DNA of 64,000 nucleotides from Gammaproteobacteria bacterium (GTDB lineage Bacteria > Pseudomonadota > Gammaproteobacteria > HTCC5015), in NCBI GenBank assembly GCA_013817245.1, contig JACDDA010000007.1:1-64000 (forward strand), in the 5' to 3' direction. The notes below the pieces were generated by a model. It did no database searches, was not told the origin of the DNA, and was given only the letters and a program-made list of their open reading frames with translations. Position numbers and translations under genes: made by a program. Below, piece after piece: positions 19,109 through 27,882 of this stretch; the first letter of the stretch is position 1; every line of letters begins with the position of its first letter.

Positions 19109-20824
19109 ATGCGCACATCACAATTTCCTATTAGCACCATCAAAGAAACGCCTGCGGATGCAGAAGTTATCAGTCATCAACTTATGTTGCGAGCTGGCTT
19201 GATTCGTCGCTTAGCGGCTGGTTTATATACGTGGACACCGTTGGGTCTGCGCGTATTACGCAAAGTCGAAGCCGTGATTCGCGAAGAAATGAATAATGCC
19301 GGCGCCTTAGAATTACTTATGCCCACCGTGCAGCCTGCTGAACTATGGCAAGAATCGCAACGTTGGCAACAATACGGCCCTGAATTATTACGCATTCGTG
19401 ATCGCCATGATCGCGAATATTGTTACGGCCCTACGCATGAAGAAGTTATTACTGATTACGCGCGACGCGAATTAAAAAGCTATAAACAATTACCCATTAA
19501 TTTTTATCAAATCCAATTAAAATTCCGCGATGAAATACGCCCGCGTTTTGGCGTCATGCGTTCACGCGAATTTATTATGAAAGACGCTTATTCATTCCAC
19601 GCTGACAGCGACTCCTTGCAAGCTACTTACGATGCCATGCATCGCGCCTATACCAATATTTTTACGCGCTTAGGTTTAAAATTTCGCGCCGTCGCTGCTG
19701 ATGCGGGTTCTATTGGCGGCAATCGTTCACAAGAATTTCACGTGCTCGCCGATAGCGGCGAAGATGCCATCGCGTTTTCAAATCAAAGCGATTACGCGGC
19801 TAATCTTGAATTAGCGGTTGCAGTAGCCCCTCAAACACCTCGACCTAATGCAAGCGAATCTGCCAGCTTAGTGGATACGCCGCATCAAAAAACGATAGAC
19901 GAAGTAGCTAAAAAATTAACTATAAAAGCCGCGCAATGCTTAAAAACATTAATCGTTAACGGCGTAGATAATAGTTTAATCGCATTGGTTTTACGCGGTG
20001 ATCACACCTTAAACGAAATCAAAGTAGCTAAATTACCTAATATCGCCGAGCCTTTTAGTTTCGCTAGCGAAGAAGCCATTCGCAATGTTTTATCTTGCGG
20101 CCCCGGCTCTATAGGTCCTAAAGATCTCGGTATAACATTAATTGTTGATCACGCAGCAGCGCAGCTCGCTGATTTTGTCTGCGGCGCTAATCAAGACGGT
20201 AAACATTGGCGCGGCATGAATTGGGGACGTGATTTACCAGAACCCACAACAGCAGATATTCGCAACGTCGTAGCAGGTGACGCTAGTCCTGATGGACAAG
20301 GTACATTAGAAATTGTACGCGGCATTGAAGTAGGACATATTTTTCAGTTAGGCGACAAATACAGCAAAGCCATGAACACTACCGTATTAGATGAGAATGG
20401 TAAAAGTATTATCATGCAAATGGGTTGTTACGGCATCGGCGTTACGCGCGTCGTCGCTGCTGCGATTGAACAAAATCACGATGCGAATGGCATTATTTGG
20501 CCAGCTCAACTGGCACCTTTTGATATTGCTTTAGTGCCTATTAATTTACAAAAATCACCACGCCTCACCGAAGCCGTCGAACAACTCTACAACGACTTAC
20601 GCAATGCAGGTGTTAGCGTTTTATTAGATGATCGTAATGCACGCCCGGGCGTTATGTTTGCGGATATGGAATTAATTGGCATTCCGCATCGCATCGTCAT
20701 CAGCGATCGTGGTCTCGATGAAGGCTTAGTCGAATACAAAAATCGGCGTGGCGATGTCGAGAAAAAAATTCCGCTAACACAATTACAATTTGCATTAAAA
20801 GAAATCATGCTCGGTAAACACTAA
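19109..20824 (+). CDS. proS: Prolyl-tRNA synthetase, bacterial type
   Basis: Class II aminoacyl-tRNA synthetase of 571 residues. The N-terminal catalytic core contains [20 protein letters not shown] (motif 2). A YbaK-like editing insertion spans about 225-390 and hydrolyses misacylated Ala-tRNA. Motif 3 is [18 protein letters not shown], and the anticodon-binding domain forms the end. The insertion marks the prokaryote-type enzyme. It is followed by a lytic transglycosylase gene 20 bp later. Confidence 0.97.
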   Translation: MRTSQFPISTIKETPADAEVISHQLMLRAGLIRRLAAGLYTWTPLGLRVLRKVEAVIREEMNNAGALELLMPTVQPAELWQESQRWQQYGPELLRIRDRHDREYCYGPTHEEVITDYARRELKSYKQLPINFYQIQLKFRDEIRPRFGVMRSREFIMKDAYSFHADSDSLQATYDAMHRAYTNIFTRLGLKFRAVAADAGSIGGNRSQEFHVLADSGEDAIAFSNQSDYAANLELAVAVAPQTPRPNASESASLVDTPHQKTIDEVAKKLTIKAAQCLKTLIVNGVDNSLIALVLRGDHTLNEIKVAKLPNIAEPFSFASEEAIRNVLSCGPGSIGPKDLGITLIVDHAAAQLADFVCGANQDGKHWRGMNWGRDLPEPTTADIRNVVAGDASPDGQGTLEIVRGIEVGHIFQLGDKYSKAMNTTVLDENGKSIIMQMGCYGIGVTRVVAAAIEQNHDANGIIWPAQLAPFDIALVPINLQKSPRLTEAVEQLYNDLRNAGVSVLLDDRNARPGVMFADMELIGIPHRIVISDRGLDEGLVEYKNRRGDVEKKIPLTQLQFALKEIMLGKH

Positions 20825-20844
20825 ATAGATGAAGCATTAAACAA

Positions 20845-21429
20845 ATGAAATATTTAAACGTCACAGCACTGTTTATAATATTCAGTCTCGCGAATACGCC
20901 GGCCATCGCTGATTCACAATATCAGCGTCAAGCACCCACGCCAGAATTGCGCGCCTTATTAAAAGCCGCCATTCACGATGCCAGTAGTTTTGAAGATCGT
21001 TTTGAAGCGGAAGTCTGGCTAATGGACATGAGCATGCGCATGTCGCGTTATCTAAAAGATACACAAGAGCGTTTGACTATTTTGCATACAACTCATCACG
21101 AAGCTAAGCGCGTTAAATTGTCTCCCGAACTCGTGTTAGCTGTCATGGATGTTGAAAGTCGTTTTAATCGCTACGCGATCTCAAGCGTGGGTGCGCAAGG
21201 CTTAATGCAAGTCATGCCGTTTTGGCGCAAAGAACTTAATGAACCACAAGCTAATTTGTTTAATATAAAAACTAATTTACGAATGGGCACCACTATTTTG
21301 CGTTATTACTACGACATGGAAAAAGGCGATTTACGCAAAGCACTCGCGCGCTATAACGGCAGCGTAGGCAAACGCAAATATCCTGATAAAGTTTTTACCG
21401 CATTAAGCGAGCGGTGGTTTGTGAAATAA
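20845..21429 (+). CDS. Lytic transglycosylase, SLT domain
   Basis: This 194-residue protein has a signal peptide (about 1-22, cleavage near AIA-DS) and a C-terminal SLT lysozyme-like domain (about 90-190). The catalytic Glu is E104 in VMDVESRFNRYAISSVGA, followed by GLMQVMP. ARYNGS and KYPDKV are typical late motifs. It should cleave peptidoglycan glycan strands in the periplasm. Members of this short type often accompany proS in gammaproteobacteria. It lies 20 bp behind proS on the same strand and may be cotranscribed with it. Confidence 0.9.
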   Translation: MKYLNVTALFIIFSLANTPAIADSQYQRQAPTPELRALLKAAIHDASSFEDRFEAEVWLMDMSMRMSRYLKDTQERLTILHTTHHEAKRVKLSPELVLAVMDVESRFNRYAISSVGAQGLMQVMPFWRKELNEPQANLFNIKTNLRMGTTILRYYYDMEKGDLRKALARYNGSVGKRKYPDKVFTALSERWFVK

Positions 21430-21571
21430 GATCTTTCGAAGTGGTCGTTAAAGCGAGGTAATTTCAAGGCCTTTTTACAAGAGCCCTTTTATAGGTGACT
21501 TTTGACGTCACTAATAATGGCGGGGCACTAACTCCAATTTAAGATCTATGCCTTTATTTTTCAAAGCGCTC

Positions 21572-21895
21572 TCATATTCTTTTTTTTGTTAATCCCATAT
21601 TTAAAACCTTGGTAGATTTATCATAAATAAAATATCCGTAAGCTTGATCTGTAAAACCGGCTGACTCAACAACTTTATGAGCAGGCACTTCTCTAAGACC
21701 GACTATGTAGCGTTTATTATCTATAGCCTTGCTTACATTTGGATTGACTAATACATTATCATTTGGATCTACAATCAAATTAGCTCCACCATATACTGTT
21801 TCGTATTGATAACCATCTTGAAGTTGAATCTCAGGCATTTCGTCGCAACCCATCAAAACACAAAACAAACTAAATATCACGTATCGCATTATCAT
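21572..21895 (-). CDS. Small predicted lipoprotein, unknown function
   Basis: Taking the ATG at 21895 (MIMRYVIFSLF), the protein has about 107 residues. A hydrophobic signal ends in lipobox-like VLMGC, then DEMPEIQLQDGYQYETVYGG. The mature part carries repeated Asn/Val stretches (NDNVLVNPNVSKAI) and ends in basic KKRI. An upstream ATG at 21922 would add charged residues before the signal and is less likely. I recognise no family. It stands alone next to REP-like repeats in a poorly coding stretch, consistent with accessory content. Confidence 0.6.
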   Translation of the reverse strand: MIMRYVIFSLFCVLMGCDEMPEIQLQDGYQYETVYGGANLIVDPNDNVLVNPNVSKAIDNKRYIVGLREVPAHKVVESAGFTDQAYGYFIYDKSTKVLNMGLTKKRI

Positions 21896-22011
21896 GGGTT
21901 TATGTTCCTTTGAATCGTCCATGTGTAATTAATCTGGAATGGTTGCGAAAAAGGAACATTCTGCGTGCTACCTTAAAGGCGTCAGCTTGAATCCTTGATT
22001 TATGTTCGCGC

Positions 22012-22043
22012 GTAGGATGGGTTGAGCAACGTGACACCCATCA
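22012..22043 (+). repeat. REP-like palindromic repeat, copy 1
   Basis: It begins with the GTAG head common to extragenic REP elements. GATGGGT (22016-22022) then pairs with ACCCATC (22036-22042) around a 13-base loop. A second copy lies inverted at 22198-22230. Confidence 0.65.
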
Positions 22044-22197
22044 TCGTGCACTCCTGTCATTCAATTCATGTAATTCATAAACCGACTTCATAGCTAAAAC
22101 CCTTTACGCACATAATTATCAAACAAAGAATAGTTCACCCTTCCATTCTTTCAGCATGCCCAGTGCATCTTGCACCATATTAAATGCAGCATTTTTA

Positions 22198-22230
22198 TTG
22201 TTGGGTAGCGCGTTGCTTAACCCATCCTAT
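22198..22230 (-). repeat. REP-like palindromic repeat, copy 2 (inverted)
   Basis: Read on the reverse strand it is ATAGGATGGGTTAAGCAACG, near-identical to copy 1 over its first 20 bases. One mismatch weakens the stem. The two inverted copies resemble a REP doublet. Confidence 0.6.
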
Positions 22231-22324
22231 CTCGCTTATGTGCGATGACAAACAGAAAATACAAGTGAATCATATAATATGATCAATAGATTAAAGCTAA
22301 AAACTATTTTATAGGATTACACTA

Positions 22325-22948
22325 ATGGCCAGCGATTTTCATACTTTGCCTAAACTTCCTTATTCGGTAACCGCTTTAGAACCCTATATTGATGCAGAAA
22401 CGATTATGGTTCACCATAAAAAGCATCATGCTAAGTACGTTAAAGAACTTAACGAAGCATTAACGCATCTCCCAGAATTTCAAGATAAATCCCTTGAATG
22501 GTTATTAAACCATTTGAATGCTATTCCAGATAGCAGTCGTACTGCAATTCGAAATAATGCGGGCGGCCATTACAACCATAGTCTTTATTGGCAAATGATG
22601 TCTCCCAATAACGGCGGCTCACCCACCGGAGAATTAGCAAAATCAATTAAAGAGACTTTTGGTAGTATTAGTAAATTCAAATCGGAATTTGAAGATAAAG
22701 GAAATAAAATTTTCGGGTCAGGATGGGTTTGGCTTATTAAACCTTCGCATAATTCTGCCGCATTAGAAATAATAACAACGTCTGGGCACGACACTCCATT
22801 AATGGAAAGACACATACCTCTCCTATTAAATGATGTCTGGGAACACGCTTATTACTTGCAGTATAAAAATAGCCGTGCAGATTACCTTAAAAAATGGTGG
22901 TCTATTACTAATTGGTCAGAAGTTGAAAAACGTTATGACAATACTTAA
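22325..22948 (+). CDS. Superoxide dismutase, Fe/Mn family
   Basis: The enzyme dismutates superoxide to peroxide and oxygen. The protein has 207 residues and no signal peptide, so it is cytoplasmic. Metal ligands are H30 (MVHHKKHH), H85 (HYNHSLYW), D170 and H174 (DVWEHAYY). The position occupied by Gln in Mn-type enzymes (ANQDSPL in E. coli SodA) is H155 here (SGHDTPL), and the Fe-type Gln position is Gly (NNAGGHYNH). The gene can therefore not be called sodA or sodB with confidence. It stands alone with REP-like repeats on both sides. Confidence 0.93.
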   Translation: MASDFHTLPKLPYSVTALEPYIDAETIMVHHKKHHAKYVKELNEALTHLPEFQDKSLEWLLNHLNAIPDSSRTAIRNNAGGHYNHSLYWQMMSPNNGGSPTGELAKSIKETFGSISKFKSEFEDKGNKIFGSGWVWLIKPSHNSAALEIITTSGHDTPLMERHIPLLLNDVWEHAYYLQYKNSRADYLKKWWSITNWSEVEKRYDNT

Positions 22949-23074
22949 AAAACTTATGAAGTTACACCACTCTTTTAATGTTTTCATCAAGTAATCGAGG
23001 ATCAGACTCTCAATTAAAAAATGAAACCGACTGAGTCTATGACGTTGTCATTTCATTAATTAGCCGTGCAAGAC

Positions 23075-23098
23075 ATCTGCTCTCATCATTGAGCAGAT
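23075..23098 (+). terminator. Hairpin downstream of the sod gene
   Basis: ATCTGCTC (23075-23082) pairs perfectly with GAGCAGAT (23091-23098) around an 8-base loop. It lies about 130 bp after the sod stop with a weakly T-rich continuation. It is a possible terminator. Confidence 0.4.
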
Positions 23099-23133
23099 AG
23101 TTATACTGGTTTGTTATGACTTATGATAATAAG

Positions 23134-23170
23134 CATGCGGCGCATTGCGCTAGCTTATTGCGCCCTACCG
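23134..23170 (-). repeat. REP-like element of a second type
   Basis: On the reverse strand it begins CGGTAGGGCGCAATAAG. GGCGCA and TGCGCC (forward positions 23139-23144 and 23159-23164) form the stem. It shares the GTAG head with the repeats at 22 kb but differs in body. It lies between the convergent ends of the sod and pilB-like genes. Confidence 0.5.
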
Positions 23171-23216
23171 CGTTCCTGCTTAGCTCAGCAGATATTCATC
23201 ACACTTAAAAACCGCT

Positions 23217-25007
23217 CTAACCCAAACTCGCCGGCGGTGCGACTTTCATCACTTCGGCAATCGTCGTTAAACCCGCAGCTACTTTTTGCGCACCACTTAA
23301 ACGTAACGGCACTAAACCTTCTTTCAGTGCTTGTTTGCGAAACTCAACTAAATCCATATCTTGGGTGATGCGACTTCTTAAGCTATCACTCATCAAGAAA
23401 ATCTCATAAATACCCGAACGACCACGATAGCCAGTTTGCCTGCACTCGAGACAACCTACCGCAGCGCACATTTGTTTCGGCGCATTTACTTTCCACGGCG
23501 CAACTAATTCAGACCAGCCTTGTTCTTCAACAGCGATCGGTGCTTTGCAATTAGTACACAAGACTCTTATTAAGCGTTGCGCCATCACGCCTAATAAACT
23601 CGCGTTGATCAAATACGGCGGTACACCAATTTCGATTAAACGCGCAATTGCAGAGGTTGCGTCGTTAGTATGTAACGTGGATAAGACCAAATGCCCAGTG
23701 AGTGACGCTTGAATCGCCATTTGCGCAGTTTCTTTATCACGTATTTCACCGATCATGATAATGTCGGGATCTTGCCGTAATAACGTTCTTATGCCCGCCG
23801 CAAAATCTAAACCAATATTATGCTGCACTTGCATTTGATTAAATTTGCCTTCGATATTTTCGATAGGGTCTTCAACTGTACAAACATTTACATCGGGCGT
23901 GGATAATTGTTTTAACGAGGAATATAGCGTGGTGGTTTTACCCGAACCGGTGGGACCGGTAACTAAGATAATGCCATGTGGCTTACTAATCATGTGCGAC
24001 CACTTTTCGCTATCTTGCTTAGTAAAACCTAATTCTTCAAATGTTTTGCCGACGGTTTCTGGATCAAAAATCCGCATAACCATTTTTTCGCCGAACGCGG
24101 TCGGCATGGTGGATAAACGTAACTCTACTTCGAAACCCGATTTATCACGGGTTTTCACGCGACCATCTTGCGGTCTGCGTTTTTCTGCAACGTCCATACG
24201 ACCTAAAATTTTAATACGACTTGTGACCGCAATTAACACCGATGGTGGCATGTCATAAACGGGATGCAAAACACCATCGATCCGAAAACGTACATGACCT
24301 AAATCGCGACGCGGTTCTAAATGAATATCACTGGCGCGCTGTTCAAAAGCGTATTGCAGCAACCAATCAACAATATTAACAATGTGTTGGTTGTTCGCGT
24401 CAAGCGTACCTGCTTTACCTAATTCGATTAACTGTTCAAAATTTTGCACCAAACTCGGCGCATCGGTATGCCGATCTTTAGCGCCTTTCATGTTTTTTGC
24501 GAGATTATAAAACTCTACTTGATAGCGCCGAATATCATCAGGTTTAGCGATGACAAAACTAATATTTTTATTCGTCATGCGGGAAATTTCTTGCGTCCAC
24601 ACCATCGAATAAGGCTCAATCGTGGCCACAGTGATTTCGTTCATCGTGACTTTAACCGGCAACACTAAAAAACGCTGCGCATAGGCATAGGACATAACTT
24701 CGGTAATAGAAGCCACATCAATTTTTAAAGGATCAATTTGAAAATACGGCAAGCCGGTTTTTTTAGCTAACCACTGACTGAGGAATTCTAAATTTAATTT
24801 TTGATTAACTTCTTTGGGATTAGTCAGATTTTTTTCGGCCAAGAACTCAATCGCGTTTTTACGCTCTGCATCTTCAGGGCGAAAAATGTTGCGCATTAAA
24901 TCTGCTTTATCTTTAGCAATGAGGCCGTCTTGCTCCAGCTCGCGCAGTAATTCCAATACGTCTAACTTACGATCCTTAGTAAGCCCTTTGGCTGGAATAC
25001 TACTCAT
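23217..25007 (-). CDS. GspE/PilB-type secretion or pilus assembly ATPase
   Basis: This 596-residue protein begins with an MshEN-like N-terminal region (residues 20-180). The ATPase core carries Walker A GPTGSGKTTTLYS, an Asp box (CTVEDPIE), Walker B DPDIIMIGEIRD and a His box (STLHTNDATSAIARL). A C-terminal zinc motif pairs CTNCK with CLECRQTGYRGRSG. It powers type IV pilus or type II secretion assembly. No pilC, pilD, gsp or pilin gene is nearby, so which machine it serves is open. The start is the ATG at 25007. It lies downstream of acyP on the same strand with a 26-bp gap. Confidence 0.9.
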   Translation of the reverse strand: MSSIPAKGLTKDRKLDVLELLRELEQDGLIAKDKADLMRNIFRPEDAERKNAIEFLAEKNLTNPKEVNQKLNLEFLSQWLAKKTGLPYFQIDPLKIDVASITEVMSYAYAQRFLVLPVKVTMNEITVATIEPYSMVWTQEISRMTNKNISFVIAKPDDIRRYQVEFYNLAKNMKGAKDRHTDAPSLVQNFEQLIELGKAGTLDANNQHIVNIVDWLLQYAFEQRASDIHLEPRRDLGHVRFRIDGVLHPVYDMPPSVLIAVTSRIKILGRMDVAEKRRPQDGRVKTRDKSGFEVELRLSTMPTAFGEKMVMRIFDPETVGKTFEELGFTKQDSEKWSHMISKPHGIILVTGPTGSGKTTTLYSSLKQLSTPDVNVCTVEDPIENIEGKFNQMQVQHNIGLDFAAGIRTLLRQDPDIIMIGEIRDKETAQMAIQASLTGHLVLSTLHTNDATSAIARLIEIGVPPYLINASLLGVMAQRLIRVLCTNCKAPIAVEEQGWSELVAPWKVNAPKQMCAAVGCLECRQTGYRGRSGIYEIFLMSDSLRSRITQDMDLVEFRKQALKEGLVPLRLSGAQKVAAGLTTIAEVMKVAPPASLG

Positions 25008-25033
25008 GCTTTAATTCCCATGTTATTAATTTG

Positions 25034-25321
25034 TTAATGCGTATCGTAACGCACCATAAAGTCAGCGAATATTTCTAGTGCGGCCGCTTGTATCTCGATG
25101 TCATGCACTTGTGCTAATTCAGGGCCTTGCCATAACCATTGTTCTAACGCAGCCAATTGCTGCGCATCACCACAGGCCAATAATTCTACACTACCCTCTG
25201 CAAGATTCCGTACCCAGCCAGTTACACCTAATAGAACAGCCTGTTCGCGTGTGCTAGCGCGATAGAATACACCTTGCACACGACCCGTCACTTTAAAGCG
25301 TTTGCAATGAATACTATTCAT
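25034..25321 (-). CDS. acyP: Acylphosphatase
   Basis: This small enzyme hydrolyses carboxyl-phosphate bonds. From the ATG at 25321 it has 95 residues, the normal length. The catalytic Arg sits in VTGRVQGVFYRAST and the catalytic Asn in GWVRNLAEGSVE. An ATG at 25345 would add eight residues ahead of the fold. The lower start is preferred because GGAAAAG lies directly upstream. The gene reads away from a terminator hairpin at 25360-25385 and towards the PilB/GspE-type gene. Confidence 0.93.
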   Translation of the reverse strand: MNSIHCKRFKVTGRVQGVFYRASTREQAVLLGVTGWVRNLAEGSVELLACGDAQQLAALEQWLWQGPELAQVHDIEIQAAALEIFADFMVRYDTH

Positions 25322-25359
25322 AGTCTTTTCCGCACGAATTAACACCGATCGTACAATAA

Positions 25360-25385
25360 AAAAGGGGCCTTAGTAGGCCCCTTTT
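25360..25385 (-). terminator. Intrinsic terminator of the LysM lipoprotein gene
   Basis: A perfect 10-bp stem joins AAAAGGGGCC (25360-25369) to GGCCCCTTTT (25376-25385) around a 6-base loop. Read on the reverse strand it is followed by TTATT, giving the expected U-rich tail 24 bp after the LysM gene stop. The A-rich arm could also let it work on the other strand. Confidence 0.85.
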
Positions 25386-25408
25386 AAACTTTCAAAATAA
25401 TGTAGAAC

Positions 25409-26044
25409 TTATTTTGCTAAGTAAGAGCTATCAGAAGCTTCTGCAGGACCTACGCTCCACGCGCCACGGGTCTTAGCATGCATAACTGCTGCATCTACTT
25501 CTGCCGCGCTCGGCGCAGAATTGATGTTCAGTTTTTGACCTTTCTCAATAAGATCAGCGTCTTTGATGCTGTCTTTGTTCGCTTTATAAATCAACGGCCA
25601 TTGATAAGGATTGCCATAAGTTGAGCTCTTACCAGAAATTGCCCACAAGCTATCACCCTTTTTCACTGTATAAGCATTGCTAGCGCCGCTATTGCCATTG
25701 CTGGCACCCGTTGCAGTACCGGCTGCTTTGTCTTGCTCTGCGGTCTTCAATTGCGCAATTGCATTACGCGCTTGAGCTTCCGCTTTATTAGCCAAATCTT
25801 TTGCTGTTACATAATCAGCTTTTTCGAATGCTGCTTTCGCTTCATCCAAGATTTTTTGACTGTCGCGCCATTCAGCACCTAATGCAGACGCTTCTTCGAT
25901 AGCTGACTGTGCAGAAGCAATCGCTTGTTCAGCGGCTTGTTTAGCAGCCAATTCGTCTTTGCTAGGACCAGTAGAGCAACCTACGGCCAAGCCTACAACC
26001 AATACCAAAATACCTAAATTTTTGAAAATGTTAGTTAACTTCAT
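25409..26044 (-). CDS. LysM-domain lipoprotein
   Basis: This 211-residue protein has a lipobox LAVGC at about residues 19-23. A helical, Ala/Glu-rich region (30-105, resembling DUF4398) contains an ASAQSAIEEASALGAEWRDS-type heptad pattern. A Gly/Asn/Ser linker follows, then a LysM domain (about 123-173) beginning AYTVKKGDSLWAISG. LysM binds peptidoglycan, so the protein probably tethers the outer membrane to the wall or acts as an envelope scaffold. GGAGG lies 8-12 bases before the ATG. It is monocistronic, with its own terminator. Confidence 0.9.
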   Translation of the reverse strand: MKLTNIFKNLGILVLVVGLAVGCSTGPSKDELAAKQAAEQAIASAQSAIEEASALGAEWRDSQKILDEAKAAFEKADYVTAKDLANKAEAQARNAIAQLKTAEQDKAAGTATGASNGNSGASNAYTVKKGDSLWAISGKSSTYGNPYQWPLIYKANKDSIKDADLIEKGQKLNINSAPSAAEVDAAVMHAKTRGAWSVGPAEASDSSYLAK

Positions 26045-26248
26045 AAAGCACGGCCTCCATTCAACCTATTTGTGTAATATCTCGAACCAATAAAACGCTG
26101 GGCACAAAACTACCTATCTATATAGTGAGTGTCAAGCCAGACTCGGTTTTAATTTGCCGTAAAGTCATGAAGACGCAACAATGCCGGCAAAATAAGTTAA
26201 AGCGGTCATAAAGCATTCATTTTCACTTAAATTAGCTAATACAGGTTC

Positions 26249-26851
26249 ATGATGGGAAATATTTTAATTCTATTTGATAGCCGTCACGGCTCCACGCGCA
26301 ATCTGGCGTATGCGTTGGCGCGCGGCGTTGAACAAAGCGGCTTAACCGCACAGATTCGTTGTGTCCCGCCGGTCAGTAATAACATGACTCAGCATGCTGA
26401 TAGCTCACAGCCTCTTGATGGTCCGCCTTACGCAACCATCGAAGAATTGCGGCAATGCAGCGGTTTGATTCTCGGTAGCCCGACCCGTTTTGGAAATATG
26501 TCGGCTAATTTGCAATATTTTCTCGAGCAAACATCAGCAGACTGGTTGCGCGGTAGCTTGGCAGGTAAACCCGCAGCAGTATTTACGTCTTCTAGCAGTT
26601 TGCACGGCGGCCAAGAATCAACTCTGCTGAGCATGATGTTGCCTTTATTACATCATGGTATGGTGCTGGTCGGTTTGCCTTATACCGAAGCACTACTAAG
26701 TAGCACACGTAGCGGCGGCAGTCCTTACGGTGCAAGTCATGTTGCTTTTGAGCACAACACGCAACTCACCGATGAAGAACAACGCCTAGCGCGTGCCTTA
26801 GGTGAACGCGTCGCGCGGATTGCACAACAATTAACATCAACGATAAAGTAA
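26249..26851 (+). CDS. wrbA: NAD(P)H:quinone oxidoreductase, WrbA family
   Basis: FMN flavodoxin-like enzyme that reduces quinones by two electrons. The protein has 200 residues. The FMN phosphate loop is FDSRHGSTRNLA. GLILGSPTRFGNMSANLQYF and FTSSSSLHGGQESTLLSMM are the WrbA active-site loops. Two adjacent ATGs offer the start. It lies 5 bp before the DUF2069 gene, an arrangement seen widely in gammaproteobacteria. Confidence 0.93.
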   Translation: MMGNILILFDSRHGSTRNLAYALARGVEQSGLTAQIRCVPPVSNNMTQHADSSQPLDGPPYATIEELRQCSGLILGSPTRFGNMSANLQYFLEQTSADWLRGSLAGKPAAVFTSSSSLHGGQESTLLSMMLPLLHHGMVLVGLPYTEALLSSTRSGGSPYGASHVAFEHNTQLTDEEQRLARALGERVARIAQQLTSTIK

Positions 26852-26856
26852 ATAAT

Positions 26857-27231
26857 ATGCTCAAAACTATTAGTCGAATTAGCGCGTTAGCTGCATTAGG
26901 CATTTTATTAATACTGATGTTGATTCAATCCATTGGCAATGATCATCCGGTGCAACGTATGGTTATGTTGCTGTGTCTCGCGTTACCGTTGACCTTACCG
27001 TTGCGAGGTTTATTGCATGCACGCGCATATACGTTTGCGTGGTGTAGTTTTTTGAGTTTGTATTATTTTACCGTCGGCGTGATGTGGGCATTTCCGAATA
27101 CACCCGCACGCATGATTGGCATCATGACAGTATTGAGCAGCGTAATATTATTTATCAGCTGTTTAGTATTTATCAAAGCTAATAAAACGCTTACGCCTGT
27201 TGTGCCAGAATCTGTTTCACAAACGGAATAG
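26857..27231 (+). CDS. DUF2069 inner-membrane protein
   Basis: This 124-residue protein has four hydrophobic segments separated by short basic loops, e.g. LAALGILLILMLIQSIG and LCLALPLTLPLRGLL. It matches the DUF2069 family that accompanies wrbA; no function is known. Its last 41 bases overlap the 3' end of hda on the opposite strand, so the two transcripts must overlap tail to tail. Confidence 0.82.
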   Translation: MLKTISRISALAALGILLILMLIQSIGNDHPVQRMVMLLCLALPLTLPLRGLLHARAYTFAWCSFLSLYYFTVGVMWAFPNTPARMIGIMTVLSSVILFISCLVFIKANKTLTPVVPESVSQTE

Positions 27232-27880
27232 TTAAAGCCCGTTGTTCCGCTAACGAAGCACGATCTAAGGTTTGCAAAATATCGCAGAGAATGGCGAGAT
27301 TACGCGGATAACGACTCAACATATAATCCGCTACATCTTCTTTTAATACTAAACCGCGCAAGGCTGCACGTTTAATTAACACTTCGGCTTTTTGTTGATC
27401 CGACAAACTGCGTAATTGATACACCGGCCCCCAACTTAAACGTGATTGCAAATCAGCTAATTGCCACGCATAACTCACTGGTTTGCGACTCGCTAAGATC
27501 AATCGCGCTTGCCGACTACGCAACTCATTAATCAAATTAAATAAAGCGCGTTCCCAGTCTGCTTGCCCTGCTAGCAAATGCAATTCATCTAAACACACGA
27601 GATCCAATGCATCTAAACCTTCTAACGCGTTTGCACCATACGACATTGCGACATCGAGCGGAATATAAACACTGCGCAAACCCGCGCTGTTCGCAACATG
27701 ACATGCCGCTTGTAGTAAATGGGTTTTGCCAACACCACTTTCACCCCAGACATAGGCTTGCAATTCACTATGACCCAGCGCCATCGCATTTAATAACGCA
27801 ACTAAATCGGCATTATCAGCCGCGATAAATGCAGCCAAGGTTGCCGTTTCGGGCAAATGAATATTCAGCGCTAATTGCAT
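27191..27880 (-). CDS. hda: DnaA regulatory inactivator Hda
   Basis: AAA+ protein that, bound to the DNA clamp, stimulates ATP hydrolysis by DnaA after initiation. The protein has 229 residues. The N-terminus carries a clamp-binding motif QLALNI. Walker A is GESGVGKTH, Walker B LVCLDELHLL, and SYAWQLADLQSRLSWG holds the arginine-finger region. It is preceded by the DUF2066 gene with a 2-bp gap, so the two are cotranscribed. Its 3' end overlaps the DUF2069 gene. Confidence 0.93.
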   Translation of the reverse strand: MQLALNIHLPETATLAAFIAADNADLVALLNAMALGHSELQAYVWGESGVGKTHLLQAACHVANSAGLRSVYIPLDVAMSYGANALEGLDALDLVCLDELHLLAGQADWERALFNLINELRSRQARLILASRKPVSYAWQLADLQSRLSWGPVYQLRSLSDQQKAEVLIKRAALRGLVLKEDVADYMLSRYPRNLAILCDILQTLDRASLAEQRALTIPFVKQILAQQA

Positions 27881-27882
27881 GT

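Larger units (their letters stand above)
21896..22324. other. Non-coding stretch upstream of sod, holding a REP doublet
   Basis: No convincing gene is present. Two inverted REP-like copies (22012-22043 and 22198-22230) enclose about 155 bp. On the reverse strand the enclosed DNA reads open for some 35 codons before a stop near 22120 (it includes MVQDALGMLKEWKGELFFV). This may be the tail of a lost gene, but it has no upstream start and runs into the repeat. The last 60 bases are A+T-rich and probably hold the sod promoter, with AGGA before the ATG. Confidence 0.5.

Noticed and set aside
22040-22200. Short gene on the reverse strand ending near 22120
   Set aside because: No start codon gives more than about 19 residues outside the repeat, and the frame runs into the REP copy. 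It is kept only as a possible remnant.
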